Assembly (NCBI RefSeq): GCF_008312885.1
Contig: NZ_VSSO01000004.1
Coordinates: 248,001-312,000, forward strand
DNA from: Lolliginicoccus suaedae
Lineage (GTDB): Bacteria; Actinomycetota; Actinomycetes; Mycobacteriales; Mycobacteriaceae
Direction of reading: 5' to 3'
Length of the DNA: 64,000 bases
A program made the position numbers and the translations under genes. Of this stretch, positions 46,008 to 56,584 are shown one piece after another; within the stretch, counting starts at the first letter, position 1; the number at the start of each line of letters is the position of its first letter. The notes below the pieces were generated by a model. That model was not told the origin of the DNA, searched no databases, and was given only the letters and a program-made list of their open reading frames with translations.

Positions 46008-46700
46008 ATGCCCGAGTCCGCGCTGGTGCTGATCGTCGATGACGACGCCGAGATCCTCGCTTCCCTCGAACGCGGCCTGCGCCTATCCGGGTTCAACACC
46101 ACCACCGCCGAGGATGGCGAGGTGGCGCTGCGCCGCATCCGGGAGTACCAGCCGGATGCCGTGATCCTCGACGTGACGATGCCCCGGCTCGACGGGGTCA
46201 GCGTGGTCACCGCGCTGCGCGCGATGGGCAGCGACGTGCCGATCTGCGTCCTCAGTGCCCGCAGCTCCGTCGATGATCGCATCGCCGGCCTCGAGGCCGG
46301 TGCCGACGACTACCTGACCAAGCCGTTCGCGCTCGGCGAGCTCGTCGCCCGCGTGCGCGCGATGCTGCGCCGCCGCACCGATACGCCTGCCGCCCCGCGC
46401 GAGACTCTCATCGCTGGCCCCATCACTATCGATGTCACGGCCCGGCGCGCCACATGCAATGACCGCGAGCTCGATCTGACCAAGCGGGAGTTCGAGCTGC
46501 TCACCACCCTCGTCCAGCACAAGGATGCGGTACTGTCGCGCAAGCAGCTGCTCGAGATCGTGTGGGGATACGACTTCACCGCGGATACCAACGTCGTCGA
46601 TGTGTTCGTGGGCTATCTCCGCAAGAAGCTCGAGGCCGACTGCTCGCCACGCATGCTGCACACCGTGCGCGGAATCGGATTCATCCTCCGCACCGAATGA
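46008..46700 (+). CDS. prrA: OmpR-family response regulator PrrA
   Basis: The protein has 230 residues: a receiver domain (1-120) with DDD near residues 11-13, Asp55 as phosphate acceptor and the KPF lysine near residue 105, then a winged-helix DNA-binding domain (about 130-228) with the '[13 protein letters not shown]' helix and the '[13 protein letters not shown]' recognition helix. With the PrrB kinase 41 bp downstream it forms the PrrAB pair, essential in M. tuberculosis and linked there to respiration and nitrogen adaptation (family knowledge). Confidence 0.93.
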   Translation: MPESALVLIVDDDAEILASLERGLRLSGFNTTTAEDGEVALRRIREYQPDAVILDVTMPRLDGVSVVTALRAMGSDVPICVLSARSSVDDRIAGLEAGADDYLTKPFALGELVARVRAMLRRRTDTPAAPRETLIAGPITIDVTARRATCNDRELDLTKREFELLTTLVQHKDAVLSRKQLLEIVWGYDFTADTNVVDVFVGYLRKKLEADCSPRMLHTVRGIGFILRTE

Positions 46701-46741
46701 GCACCTTCTCGATGACCACCGATCCCTAGGGCCCCGCATCC

Positions 46742-48202
46742 ATGACCAGGACCGCGCTGCAACGCCTCTCCCGCCAGCTAGCGCGCTGGTTCGGTACGAC
46801 CCGGTTGCCGTCGCTCTCCCTCGCCACCCGGGTCGCGATCGCCTCCGCGCTCGGTGCCACCATCATCGTCGCCACCGTCGGTTCGTTCATGTGGTACCGC
46901 ATCGGCACTGATAAGCACGCCACGCTCGACCAGCAGCTCAGCGCCGTGACATCCATCGCCGCGAGCCTCTCGGCCAACTCGCTTTTCGCCGCCCGCACCC
47001 AGCTGCCAGAGGGCTTCGAGGCGACGTATCACGCCGACCGGATCCTCATCGCGGCCCGCAGCGTCAAGATCCCCCGGCTGCCCGATGGCCTCGCCACCCG
47101 TACCATCGAGGGCGAGGAGTACCGCATTCTCACCGTCACGCTGGTCGAGGAGCCGCGCGCCTTCCTCTCCGTGGCCGTGCCCACCCGCGACACCGTCGAT
47201 CAGATCAACTCCGAGCGCCGGCTCACTGTCATCGTGTCCATGCTGGCCATCGCGGCCGCCGCCGCGCTCGGCTGGCTGTTCGCCGGGTTCGCTGTCCGCC
47301 CCCTGCGCCAGCTCACCGATCAGACGCGCCGCATCACCGCTGATGACCTGCGCCCCATCCCGATCGTCACGGGCGCCATCGAGGCCGAGGAGCTATCGCG
47401 CGCCATCTCCTCGATGCTCGCCCGGATCACCCGCGAGCAGCGCCGCAAGAATCACGCGCTCGAGACTGCCCGCGACTTCTCGGCGGTCTCCGCCCACGAG
47501 CTGCGCACCCCGCTCACCGCGCTGCGCACCAACCTCGAGGTGCTCGATACTCTCGACCCCCCGCCGGAGGATCGTCGCACCATCATCACCGAGACCTTGC
47601 AGTCCATCACGCGGATCGAGCAGACCCTCAAGGCGCTCGAGCGGCTCGCTGCTGGTGATCTCGCCCGCCGGGCCGACTACGAGGACGTCAACATCCCGGA
47701 CCTGCTCGACCGTGTCGTCCACGAGTCCAGCCGCGTACACCCCACCGCCTCCATCGAGCTCGGCGACGTCGACAACGTCACCATGCGCGGCCTGCCCGCC
47801 GGGCTGCGCCTCAGCCTTGACAACGCCATCACCAACGCCATCAAGCACGGCAGGGCCACCGTCGTGCAGCTCGCCACCAAGCCGCAGCGCAACAACTACT
47901 TCGACATCACCGTCGATGACAATGGCTGCGGCATCCCCATGAAGGAGTGGGAGTCGGTCTTCCAGCGGTTCAGCCGCGGCTCCAACACCACAAGCTCGGG
48001 CTCTGGCCTCGGGCTGTCCCTCGTTGCCCAGCAGGCCGAGCTGCACGGTGGGCGGGCGTTCATCACCACCAGTCCGCTCGGTGGCACCCGGCTCACGCTG
48101 CGCATCCGCATCCCGCGCAGCGACCGTCTCCCGGCCGCAGCGGGAGCGCCGGCCAGTGGCGACGGTTCCAGCTCGCACGAATCCAGCCCGGGCGAATCGT
48201 GA
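46742..48202 (+). CDS. prrB: Sensor histidine kinase PrrB
   Basis: The 486-residue kinase has membrane helices at about 30-52 and 161-183 flanking an extracytoplasmic sensor of about 105 residues. A HAMP linker (about 184-235) leads to the HisKA domain with SAHELRTPL (His252) and an HATPase domain with 'DNAITNAIKHG' and a 'SGSGLGLSL' G-box. A Ser-rich tail of about 30 residues is added at the end. It phosphorylates PrrA, encoded 41 bp upstream in the same transcript. Confidence 0.93.
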   Translation: MTRTALQRLSRQLARWFGTTRLPSLSLATRVAIASALGATIIVATVGSFMWYRIGTDKHATLDQQLSAVTSIAASLSANSLFAARTQLPEGFEATYHADRILIAARSVKIPRLPDGLATRTIEGEEYRILTVTLVEEPRAFLSVAVPTRDTVDQINSERRLTVIVSMLAIAAAAALGWLFAGFAVRPLRQLTDQTRRITADDLRPIPIVTGAIEAEELSRAISSMLARITREQRRKNHALETARDFSAVSAHELRTPLTALRTNLEVLDTLDPPPEDRRTIITETLQSITRIEQTLKALERLAAGDLARRADYEDVNIPDLLDRVVHESSRVHPTASIELGDVDNVTMRGLPAGLRLSLDNAITNAIKHGRATVVQLATKPQRNNYFDITVDDNGCGIPMKEWESVFQRFSRGSNTTSSGSGLGLSLVAQQAELHGGRAFITTSPLGGTRLTLRIRIPRSDRLPAAAGAPASGDGSSSHESSPGES

Positions 48203-48257
48203 ACGACCAGCCACACCGCACGTGGCCAGATGCTCACGATCCGGCACGGCACTAGCC

Positions 48258-49658
48258 TCAGCGGGCCTGCTTGACGTGCTCGTAGCGGGCCAGGGCCTCG
48301 CGGCGCTCCACAGCATGATCGACGATGGGCGCGGGGTAGCCGGGCACCTCGATGCCCCGCTCCCCCACCGTGTGGACGCCCTTGCCGGGGATGTCGCGCA
48401 GCTCGGGGACCCAGCGCCGCACGTAGTCGCCGTCGGGGTCGTAGCGCTGCCCCTGGGTGATGGGGTTGAAGATGCGGAAGTACGGGGCGGCATCCGTGCC
48501 GGAGCCAGCGACCCACTGCCAGCCGTGCTGGTTGGCGGGCAGGTCACCGTCCACGAGATGCCGCATGAAGAACCGGGCACCCCACCACCACGGCAGGTGC
48601 AGGTCCTTGACGAGGAAGGAGGCGACGATCATGCGGACCCGGTTGTGCATCCAGCCCTCGTGGAGGAGCTGGCGCATCCCCGCATCGACGATCGGGTATC
48701 CGGTTCGCCCGGCCTTCCATGCGGCGAGCAGTTCCTGCGCCTCGGCGGTGTCGGCGCTGAGCGGCATGCGGTCGAAGTCGGGGTTGAGGTTGTGGCGCGC
48801 CGAGCGGGGCTCGCGAGCGAGGACATCCGCGTAGAAGTCCCGCCAGGCGAGCTGGCGACGCAGCTCGCGCGCGCTGTCGCTGTCGTGGTCGCGCAGGTCG
48901 GCGAGCATCGTGCGGGGGTGGATGGCGCCCCACTTGAGGTGGACGGACATGCGGGTGGTGTCGTCGAGGTCGGGGCGGTCGCGGTGCTCCTTGTACTGAT
49001 CGACACTGTTGGCCAGGTATTCCTGCCACTGCTCGTGGGCCGCCTGCTCGCCGACCGGGCAGACAGGCTTGATGTTGGCGGGCAGCTCCGCGCGCTCGAC
49101 GCCCGCGACGGCAGCGGGATCGATCCAGGTGTTGGTGCTGGCACTGGTGCTCGCGGGCGCGCGCCAGCCGTGATCGAGCCAACGCTTGTAGTAGGGGGTG
49201 AACACCCGGTACGCGGTGCCGTCGTCCTTGACGATGCGGCCGGGCGCCACGGCGAACGGCGAGCCGGTCCGCACGAGCGGGATGTGCTGCTCCACGGCGG
49301 CGTCGCGGCGGGTGCCGTAGGGGCCGTGATCGGAGCTGATGTGCACCTGGGTCGCCTCGATGCGGCGCGCGAGATCCGGGATGATCTCGACGGGGTTGCC
49401 GCGCACCACGAGGAGGCGCCCGTCGAGTGCTTCATCGAGCTTGTTGAGGCAGGCGATGAGGGCGGTGCGGCGGCGCACTCCCGAGGGCTTGATCAGTGCC
49501 GGGTCGAGGACAAACACAGCGAGCGCATTGCGGGCGGAATCCGCGGCGGCGAGCAGCGTCGGGAGATCGTTGAGCCGAAGATCGCGGCGGAACCAGACGA
49601 TTGTGTTCTCGGTCGCACTATTAGTCGTGATTGTCCTTTTCCTTTCGCTGCTACCCAT
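48258..49658 (-). CDS. phrB: Deoxyribodipyrimidine photolyase (DASH/class I type)
   Basis: From the ATG at 49658 it has 466 residues; no strong ribosome site marks this start. The N-terminal antenna domain opens with 'IVWFRRDLRLNDLP'. The FAD-binding domain has 'LAWRDFYADVL', 'GRTGYPIVDAGMRQL', 'MHNRVRMIVASFL' and 'WWWGARFFMRHLVDGD', the class I CPD photolyase hallmarks, including the Asn-rich flavin pocket and Trp chain. It repairs UV-made pyrimidine dimers with light. It is convergent with prrB. Confidence 0.9.
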   Translation of the reverse strand: MGSSERKRTITTNSATENTIVWFRRDLRLNDLPTLLAAADSARNALAVFVLDPALIKPSGVRRRTALIACLNKLDEALDGRLLVVRGNPVEIIPDLARRIEATQVHISSDHGPYGTRRDAAVEQHIPLVRTGSPFAVAPGRIVKDDGTAYRVFTPYYKRWLDHGWRAPASTSASTNTWIDPAAVAGVERAELPANIKPVCPVGEQAAHEQWQEYLANSVDQYKEHRDRPDLDDTTRMSVHLKWGAIHPRTMLADLRDHDSDSARELRRQLAWRDFYADVLAREPRSARHNLNPDFDRMPLSADTAEAQELLAAWKAGRTGYPIVDAGMRQLLHEGWMHNRVRMIVASFLVKDLHLPWWWGARFFMRHLVDGDLPANQHGWQWVAGSGTDAAPYFRIFNPITQGQRYDPDGDYVRRWVPELRDIPGKGVHTVGERGIEVPGYPAPIVDHAVERREALARYEHVKQAR

Positions 49659-49848
49659 ACTGGGAACATATGGCGCTCGCGCCACGCGGCGATTCGCAGC
49701 TACCTGTGCCCGCCGCAATTGCGATGCCGGTCACAGCCACCAATACTGCCCGCTCGCCGCGCCGAATACACACGGACCGCCTCGGGCCGCGACCACCGGT
49801 TCGCCTCGCTCGGCGCCGCCCCGCACCAAACAGCTTAGGGAGTTCTGC

Positions 49849-50892
49849 ATGGCAAGCACACGGCCGAAGTCAACGATCCGACGGTACCGCTTCCCCGCCG
49901 CGCTAGCGATCACCGCGACCGCTCTCGCCGCGGGCGGGTCCGCCACGCTGGCTTCCACTCCCCCCGCGGAACCGGCCACCAGCACCCAGGTCGTGGGCAC
50001 CAGCGGCCCCGACCTGACGCGGCTCGAGGATGCGTTGCGCCAGTTGCAGCGCGACAAGCTCGCCGCGACATTCCTCGCCGCCGGATCCGGGCAGGCACTG
50101 GACGGATCGCGGCAGCTCGCAGCGGGCGCCGACGAGCTCGCCGCAGGCATCGGCCAGGCTCGCGCTGGCTCCGAGCAGCTAGCCACCGGCACCGGCGAGC
50201 TTGCGGCCGGCGCCGGGCAGCTCAAGGACGGCACCAGCCAGCTCAGCACTGGCATGAGCGAGTTTCAGGGCGGCATCGGCCAGCTGGGCGACGGCGCATC
50301 GCAGATCAGCGGTGGCGTGGACGAGCTCGTGGCGCAGTTGCTTCCCCTCAAGTCCGCCGCCGCGCCCTTCGCTCCCGAGCTAGCCGCCGCGCTGGTCCAG
50401 CTCGAGCAGCTCCGCGCTGGCGCCCGCCAGCTCGCGTTCCAGCTCGACGATCCCTCCAGCGACTTCCGCGTGGGCGCGGCCCAGCTCGCCGATGGCGCCA
50501 ACCAGGTGGATTCCGGCGCGGGCCAGCTCGCTACCGGTTCCGCCGAGCTGCGTGACGGCGCCGGGCAGCTGCGCGACGGCCTCGTCCAGCTCGATGACGG
50601 ATCCGGCCAGTTCACCGGTGGCTTCGAGCAGCTCCTCGCAGGCCTGGACCAGCTCAGCGGCACCGCCGAGCAGGTGAGCACCAGTGTCAACGGGGTGGTC
50701 AGCGTGACCCCGCGTGCGAGCTTGACGGCAGATCCGGTCGAGGTGGCCGTAGCCCAGCCGCTCGGCGAGGGCCGGGTGCTCGATGTGCCCACCATGGTGG
50801 CGCTGCTCGGGCTCGGCGCTGGCGGAATGCTGCTGCTGGTAGCGCTCGGGCTCGCTGGCTACCGGTGGCGGGCAGCGCGCCAGGCTGCATAG
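49849..50892 (+). CDS. Secreted heptad-repeat (x-x-x-Leu-x-x-Gly) membrane-anchored protein
   Basis: The ATG at 49849 follows GGGAG; the protein has 347 residues. A signal peptide (about 1-36) precedes a long region of short repeats of the form G-x-x-Q-L-x-x-G (about 80-290), interrupted by a helical stretch near 165-200. The end has a membrane helix and a basic tail. These heptads are the TIGR03057 type seen in YhgE/Pip proteins and MmpL-linked proteins, but the YhgE membrane part is missing. It is probably a rod-like wall-associated protein; function unknown. Confidence 0.75.
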   Translation: MASTRPKSTIRRYRFPAALAITATALAAGGSATLASTPPAEPATSTQVVGTSGPDLTRLEDALRQLQRDKLAATFLAAGSGQALDGSRQLAAGADELAAGIGQARAGSEQLATGTGELAAGAGQLKDGTSQLSTGMSEFQGGIGQLGDGASQISGGVDELVAQLLPLKSAAAPFAPELAAALVQLEQLRAGARQLAFQLDDPSSDFRVGAAQLADGANQVDSGAGQLATGSAELRDGAGQLRDGLVQLDDGSGQFTGGFEQLLAGLDQLSGTAEQVSTSVNGVVSVTPRASLTADPVEVAVAQPLGEGRVLDVPTMVALLGLGAGGMLLLVALGLAGYRWRAARQAA

Positions 50893-50939
50893 CGCGGGCC
50901 CAGCCCGTCGCCTCGCACTGCAAAAGCACCCGAAACGAC

Positions 50940-50989
50940 CAAACGCGATAGAAACTTCGCCGGTTTCCCGGTGGTTTCTATCGCGTTTG
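50940..50989. repeat. Inverted repeat family B, copy 2
   Basis: CAAACGCGATAGAAAC and GTTTCTATCGCGTTTG are perfectly paired 16-bp arms around an 18-nt spacer between convergent genes. It shares the arm core and CAAAAGCACC lead-in with copy 1 at 5246. Confidence 0.8.
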
Positions 50990-51037
50990 CGGCTTGTCCG
51001 GGCCCCGTTCAGAAGCCCCGTTTGATGCTTGCTACGT

Positions 51038-51397
51038 CTACTGCACGTCAAGCAGGTCGATGACGAACACGAGGGTGCGTCCGGCGAGGCGGTGCCCCGA
51101 TCCGCTCGGGCCGTAGGCCAGCGCGGGCGGGATGGTGAGCTGGCGGCGGCCGCCGACCTTCATGCCGGGGATGCCGTCCTGCCAGCCCTTGATGAGGCCG
51201 CGCAGCGGGAAGCTGATCGACTCGCCACGGTTCCAGGAGGAGTCGAACTCCTCGCCGGTCTCGTAGTCAACGCCGACGTAGTGCACCTCGACGGTGGCGC
51301 CGGGCACTGCTTCGGCGCCGTCGCCTTCCACGAGGTCCTTGGTGACTAGCTCGGTGGGAGGGGGGCCTGGCTGGAACTCAACTTCTGGTTTTGTCAT
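51038..51397 (-). CDS. FKBP-type peptidyl-prolyl cis-trans isomerase
   Basis: The 119-residue protein is a single FKBP domain: 'VEVHYVGV' first strand, 'FDSSW' loop, 'FPLRGLIKGWQDGIPGMKVG' hallmark (about 63-82) and 'LAYGPSG' flap, ending 'LVFVIDLLDV'. It speeds proline isomerisation in the cytosol. It lies 3 bp past the gltA stop on the same strand and is thus cotranscribed with citrate synthase, an arrangement conserved in this order. Confidence 0.92.
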   Translation of the reverse strand: MTKPEVEFQPGPPPTELVTKDLVEGDGAEAVPGATVEVHYVGVDYETGEEFDSSWNRGESISFPLRGLIKGWQDGIPGMKVGGRRQLTIPPALAYGPSGSGHRLAGRTLVFVIDLLDVQ

Positions 51398-51400
51398 GGT

Positions 51401-52699
51401 TTATCGCGCCGAAACCTCTGTGTAGTCGCGTTCGGTGTATCCGGTGTAGATCTGGCGGGGACGCCCGATCTTGGTTGTGGGGTCCGCATGCATTTCCCGC
51501 CAGTGCGCGATCCAGCCGGGCAGCCGGCCGAGCGCGAACATGACGGTGAACATGCGCGTGGGGAACCCCATGGCCCGATAGATCAGGCCAGTATAGAAAT
51601 CCACGTTGGGGTAGAGCTTGCGCTCGACGAAGTAGTCGTCAGTGAGGGCAGCTTCCTCGAGCTTCATGGCGATCTCGAGCAGTTCGTCGCGCGCACCGAG
51701 CTTCTCGAGGATGTCGTGCGCGGTCTTCTTGACGATGGCGGCGCGCGGGTCATAGTTGCGGTAGACGCGGTGCCCGAAGCCCATGAGCTTGACACCCTCT
51801 TCCTTGTCCTTGACCTTGCGGATGAAGTCGCTGACATCGAGGCCCTGGCCCTTGATGTCGTCGAGCATCTCGAGCACGGCCTGGTTGGCCCCACCGTGCA
51901 GCGGGCCCCACAAGGCGTTGATCCCGCCGGAGATCGAGGTGAACAGGTTCGCGTTCGACGAGCCGACGAGGCGCACCGTGGAGGTGGAGCAGTTCTGCTC
52001 GTGGTCGGCATGCAGGATGAGCAGCATGTCGAGGGCCTTGACCACCTCGGGGTCGACCTCGTACGGCTCGGCGGGGAAGCCGAACGTCATGCGGAGGAAG
52101 TTCTCCACGAGCGTCATCGAGTTGTCCGGGTACAGGAACGGCTGGCCCACGGACTTCTTGTAGGCGTAGGCGGCGATCGTCGGCAGCTTGGCGAGCAGCC
52201 GGATCGTCGAGACCTCGACCTGCTCGGGATCGTTCGGGTCGAGCGAGTCCTGGTAGTAGGCGGACAGCGCGTTCGCCGCGGACGACAGCACCGGCATGGG
52301 GTGCGCGTTGCGCGGGAAGCCGTCGAAGAATCGCTTCAGGTCCTCGTGCAGCATGGTGTGCCGCTCGATGCGATACGTGAAATCGGAGAGCTGGTCCGCG
52401 GTGGGGAGCTCGCCGTAGATCAACAGGTAGGAGACCTCGAGGAAGGTGGAGTTCTGCGCTAGCTGCTCGATCGGGTAGCCGCGGTAGCGCAGGATGCCCT
52501 TCTCGCCGTCGATGTATGTGATCGCCGATGACGTCGAGGCAGTGTTGACGAAGCCGCCGTCGAGGGTGGTGTAGCCCGTCTCGCTGAGCAGCTTGCCGAG
52601 GTTGAAACCATCATTGCCCTCGGTCGCCCGAGTGATCGGCATCTCGTAGTTACCACCGGGGTAACTGAGTACCACTTTGTCTTCATTCTCAGCGGGCAC
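51401..52699 (-). CDS. gltA: Citrate synthase
   Basis: The GTG at 52699 follows AAGGAG and gives 432 residues, a hexameric type II synthase. An N-terminal beta domain (to about 50) is followed by the 'LRYRGYPIEQLA' segment; catalytic His lies in 'HADHEQNCST' (about 230), His in 'MGFGHRVYR' (about 306) and Asp in 'YPNVDFYTG' (about 363). It condenses acetyl-CoA and oxaloacetate as the first step of the TCA cycle. It corresponds to GltA2 (Rv0896). A second, shorter synthase is at 53686. Confidence 0.95.
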   Translation of the reverse strand: MPAENEDKVVLSYPGGNYEMPITRATEGNDGFNLGKLLSETGYTTLDGGFVNTASTSSAITYIDGEKGILRYRGYPIEQLAQNSTFLEVSYLLIYGELPTADQLSDFTYRIERHTMLHEDLKRFFDGFPRNAHPMPVLSSAANALSAYYQDSLDPNDPEQVEVSTIRLLAKLPTIAAYAYKKSVGQPFLYPDNSMTLVENFLRMTFGFPAEPYEVDPEVVKALDMLLILHADHEQNCSTSTVRLVGSSNANLFTSISGGINALWGPLHGGANQAVLEMLDDIKGQGLDVSDFIRKVKDKEEGVKLMGFGHRVYRNYDPRAAIVKKTAHDILEKLGARDELLEIAMKLEEAALTDDYFVERKLYPNVDFYTGLIYRAMGFPTRMFTVMFALGRLPGWIAHWREMHADPTTKIGRPRQIYTGYTERDYTEVSAR

Positions 52700-52825
52700 G
52701 AGGGCTCCTTCTCAGACTCAACTGGTCAGTAGCGTATCGGCACATGCGCGACCACTCAACGCACAACCATATCCACGAACCTAGTCGAAACCCACCTCAC
52801 CGGGCGAACCCGGGCCGGCGTGCGG

Positions 52826-53542
52826 TCATGGTTGCACGCGCGAAACCTGGCAGGACCCCTCACCAAGCTCGCAACGGATCCGATTATGCAATCTGTCCTG
52901 TCCACCCTGCCAGAACTCGACCATGAATGGGTGGATTCGATACCCGCCCCAGAATGGGGGCACGGGCAGCTCGTCCAGATCGTGGAACCGTTGCCGCACT
53001 TCGTCGGCCGAGGCGAGCAGGTCCTCCCGCGATGCGAGGGGCCGGGACTGCCGCGATGCCCACGCCCCTACCTGCGAGCCCCGGGAGCGGGTGCGCCAGT
53101 AGGCCAGCGTCTCCTCCGATGAGATCTTCTCCACAGCTCCGCGGAAGTGAACCTGCCTGGCCAGCGGGATCCACGGGAACGTCGCCGATGCCGCCGGATT
53201 GACCGAAAGGTGCTGCGCCTTGGCGGATTCGTAGTTGGTGAAGAACACGATCCCCCGCTCATCGACGCCCTTGCACAGCACCGTCCGCGTCGCTGGCACG
53301 CCCGCCCCGTCCACCGTGCCGAGCACCATTGCGTTGGGTTCGGTGATGCGTCCTCCATCCGATGCGACATACTCAGTAGCGTCGAGCAGCCATCGGGCGA
53401 ACAACGGCAACCAGCCGTCCGTGAGCCACGCCTCATCGAGATCAGCATGTTCGCCCGACATGCTCGGCGCTGTTCTGTCCCCATAACTGACCCGCATGCG
53501 CGCGAGATCGAGAGAATCGGAAGGGTTACGCACCACACCCAT
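52826..53542 (-). CDS. pdxH: Pyridoxamine 5'-phosphate oxidase
   Basis: The 238-residue protein matches PdxH. FMN- and PLP-binding segments are 'ATRTVLCKGVDERGIVFFTNYES' in pattern (about 83-105), 'FPWIPLARQVHFRG', 'SRGSQVGAWASRQS' and 'FWGGYRIHP'; the tail has 'EFWQGGQDRLHNR'. It oxidises PNP or PMP to PLP with oxygen. In the tail a Cys appears where the family has Trp (GEGSCQVSRVQP). PLP made here serves SerC, encoded nearby. It lies between gltA and the divergent citA. Confidence 0.88.
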   Translation of the reverse strand: MGVVRNPSDSLDLARMRVSYGDRTAPSMSGEHADLDEAWLTDGWLPLFARWLLDATEYVASDGGRITEPNAMVLGTVDGAGVPATRTVLCKGVDERGIVFFTNYESAKAQHLSVNPAASATFPWIPLARQVHFRGAVEKISSEETLAYWRTRSRGSQVGAWASRQSRPLASREDLLASADEVRQRFHDLDELPVPPFWGGYRIHPFMVEFWQGGQDRLHNRIRCELGEGSCQVSRVQP

Positions 53543-53685
53543 ACGCTACGCCCGAGCAGCGTCCCCGGAGCATGAGCCCCATCGCGCTCCTTCCGGATCG
53601 CACCATTACGGAACCCGCCCACCAGGCACCGGTTCCGCTGGGCGCGCGCCGCATACGACCCAGAACGACAACAGGAGCGTCATAC

Positions 53686-54849
53686 ATGGCAGTCGAACTT
53701 CCCGAAGGCTTCTCCCCCGGGCTCGAAGGAGTCCTCGCCTTCACCACCGAGATCGCGGAGCCGGACAAGGATGGCGGCGCGCTGCGCTACCGGGGCGTTG
53801 ATATCGAGGACCTCGTCAGCAATGACGTCACCTTTGGCGATGCCTGGGCCCTCCTCGTCGACGGCAAGTTCGGCGACGCCCTGCCACCGGCGGAGCCCTT
53901 CCCCATCCCCGTCCACACCGGCGACGTGCGCGTGGACGTGCAGGCCGGCCTGGCCATGCTCGCCCCGATCTGGGGATACCAGCCCCTGCTCGACATCGAC
54001 GACGCGACCGCCCGCGACAACCTCGCCCGGGGCTCCGTCATGGCGCTGTCCTACGTCGCGCAGTCCGCTCGTGGCCTCCACCAGCCGGCCGTGCCGCAGA
54101 AGATCATCGACGAGTGCCCGACCGTCACCGCGCGATTCATGACGCGCTGGCAGGGCGAGCCCGATCCCGATCACATCCGCGCCATCGACGCCTACTGGGT
54201 CTCTGCCGCGGAGCACGGCCTCAACGCCTCCACCTTCACCGCCCGCGTCATCGCCTCCACTGGCGCTGACGTCGCCGCGAGCCTGTCGGGCGCCATCGGC
54301 GCGATGTCCGGGCCGCTGCACGGCGGAGCACCCGCCCGCGTGCTGCCCATGATCGAGGAGGCCGAGCGCAACGGGGATCCCCGCGGCATGGTCAAGGGCA
54401 TCCTCGACCGCAAGGAGCGCCTCATGGGCTTCGGGCACCGCGTCTACCGCGCCGAGGACCCCCGCGCCCGCGTGCTCCGCGACACCTGCAAGAAGCTCGA
54501 CGCGCCCCGCTACGAGGTTGCTGCCGCGCTCGAGCAGGCCGCCCTCGCCGAGCTGCGCGAGCGCCGCCCCGATCGTGCCATCGAGACCAACGTCGAGTTC
54601 TGGGCCGCGGTCATCCTCGACTTCGCTGGCGTGCCGCCGCACATGATGCCGGCCATGTTCACCTGTGCCCGCACCGCTGGCTGGTGCGCGCACATCATGG
54701 AGCAGAAGCGGCTCGGCAAGCTCGTCCGGCCCGCTGCCCTCTACACCGGTCCTGCTCCCCGCCTCGCTAGCGAGGTCGAGGGCTGGTCGTCCATCCGTGG
54801 CGAGGGCGGGCAATCGCAGCAGGGCCTGCTGCGCCGCATCCTGCGCTAG
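53686..54849 (+). CDS. citA: Second citrate synthase (CitA/GltA1 type)
   Basis: The ATG at 53686 follows CAGGAG and gives 387 residues, shorter than the type II enzyme because the N-terminal beta domain is missing. Catalytic residues: His in 'EHGLNASTFTARV' (about 180), His in 'MGFGHRVYR' (about 250) and Asp following in the 'IETNVEFWAAVIL' region. It resembles CitA (Rv0889c) of M. tuberculosis and also 2-methylcitrate synthases; a citrate role is favoured by the location, but the methylcitrate role cannot be excluded. It is divergent from pdxH. Confidence 0.88.
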   Translation: MAVELPEGFSPGLEGVLAFTTEIAEPDKDGGALRYRGVDIEDLVSNDVTFGDAWALLVDGKFGDALPPAEPFPIPVHTGDVRVDVQAGLAMLAPIWGYQPLLDIDDATARDNLARGSVMALSYVAQSARGLHQPAVPQKIIDECPTVTARFMTRWQGEPDPDHIRAIDAYWVSAAEHGLNASTFTARVIASTGADVAASLSGAIGAMSGPLHGGAPARVLPMIEEAERNGDPRGMVKGILDRKERLMGFGHRVYRAEDPRARVLRDTCKKLDAPRYEVAAALEQAALAELRERRPDRAIETNVEFWAAVILDFAGVPPHMMPAMFTCARTAGWCAHIMEQKRLGKLVRPAALYTGPAPRLASEVEGWSSIRGEGGQSQQGLLRRILR

Positions 54850-56169
<1,320 letters not shown>

Positions 56170-56196
56170 CAACTGTCGCTCCGCGAGGGGCAAGGT

Positions 56197-56235
56197 CGAA
56201 AGGGGCTGGACCGCGCTGCGGTGCAGCCCCTTTCG
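56197..56235 (+). terminator. Hairpin terminator after serC
   Basis: CGAAAGGGGCTG pairs with CAGCCCCTTTCG over 12 bp with a 15-nt loop, 28 bp past the serC stop. Confidence 0.7.
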
Positions 56236-56302
56236 CATGCGCGTTGGATCCTGAGGCTCGGTGCGGCCCGAGGCGTCCTCGGCTGGGCGAGTTCCCGCCG
56301 CT

Positions 56303-56343
56303 AGTGGAAGCTCTTCCTGCTCTGAGCGGGAAAAGTTTCCACT
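56303..56343. repeat. Inverted repeat family D, copy 2
   Basis: AGTGGAAGCTCTTCCTGCT pairs with AGCGGGAAAAGTTTCCACT at 16 of 19 positions. It lies in the 415-bp space between serC and sepH, which otherwise contains only the serC terminator and presumed sepH promoter DNA. Confidence 0.8.
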
Positions 56344-56584
56344 CCCGGCGTGGCTGGAACGGCCACCGAAGCCAGCCAGCACCCAGGGTTGCGGCAATGC
56401 GCCGCGCAGCCACCTACCACACAGCGCGGCTTTTTCATGAAACCTGGCCCTGCGCAATGACTCTCCGCGTGTCGCGCCGGTGATTCTTGTCACGACACCA
56501 TTACAGTGCAATAAAGAAGCTGAAGTTCGCTGAGCTGCACCGCGGCACGGCAACGCAAAGGCACAGCGGCACAAGGAGGTCAGG

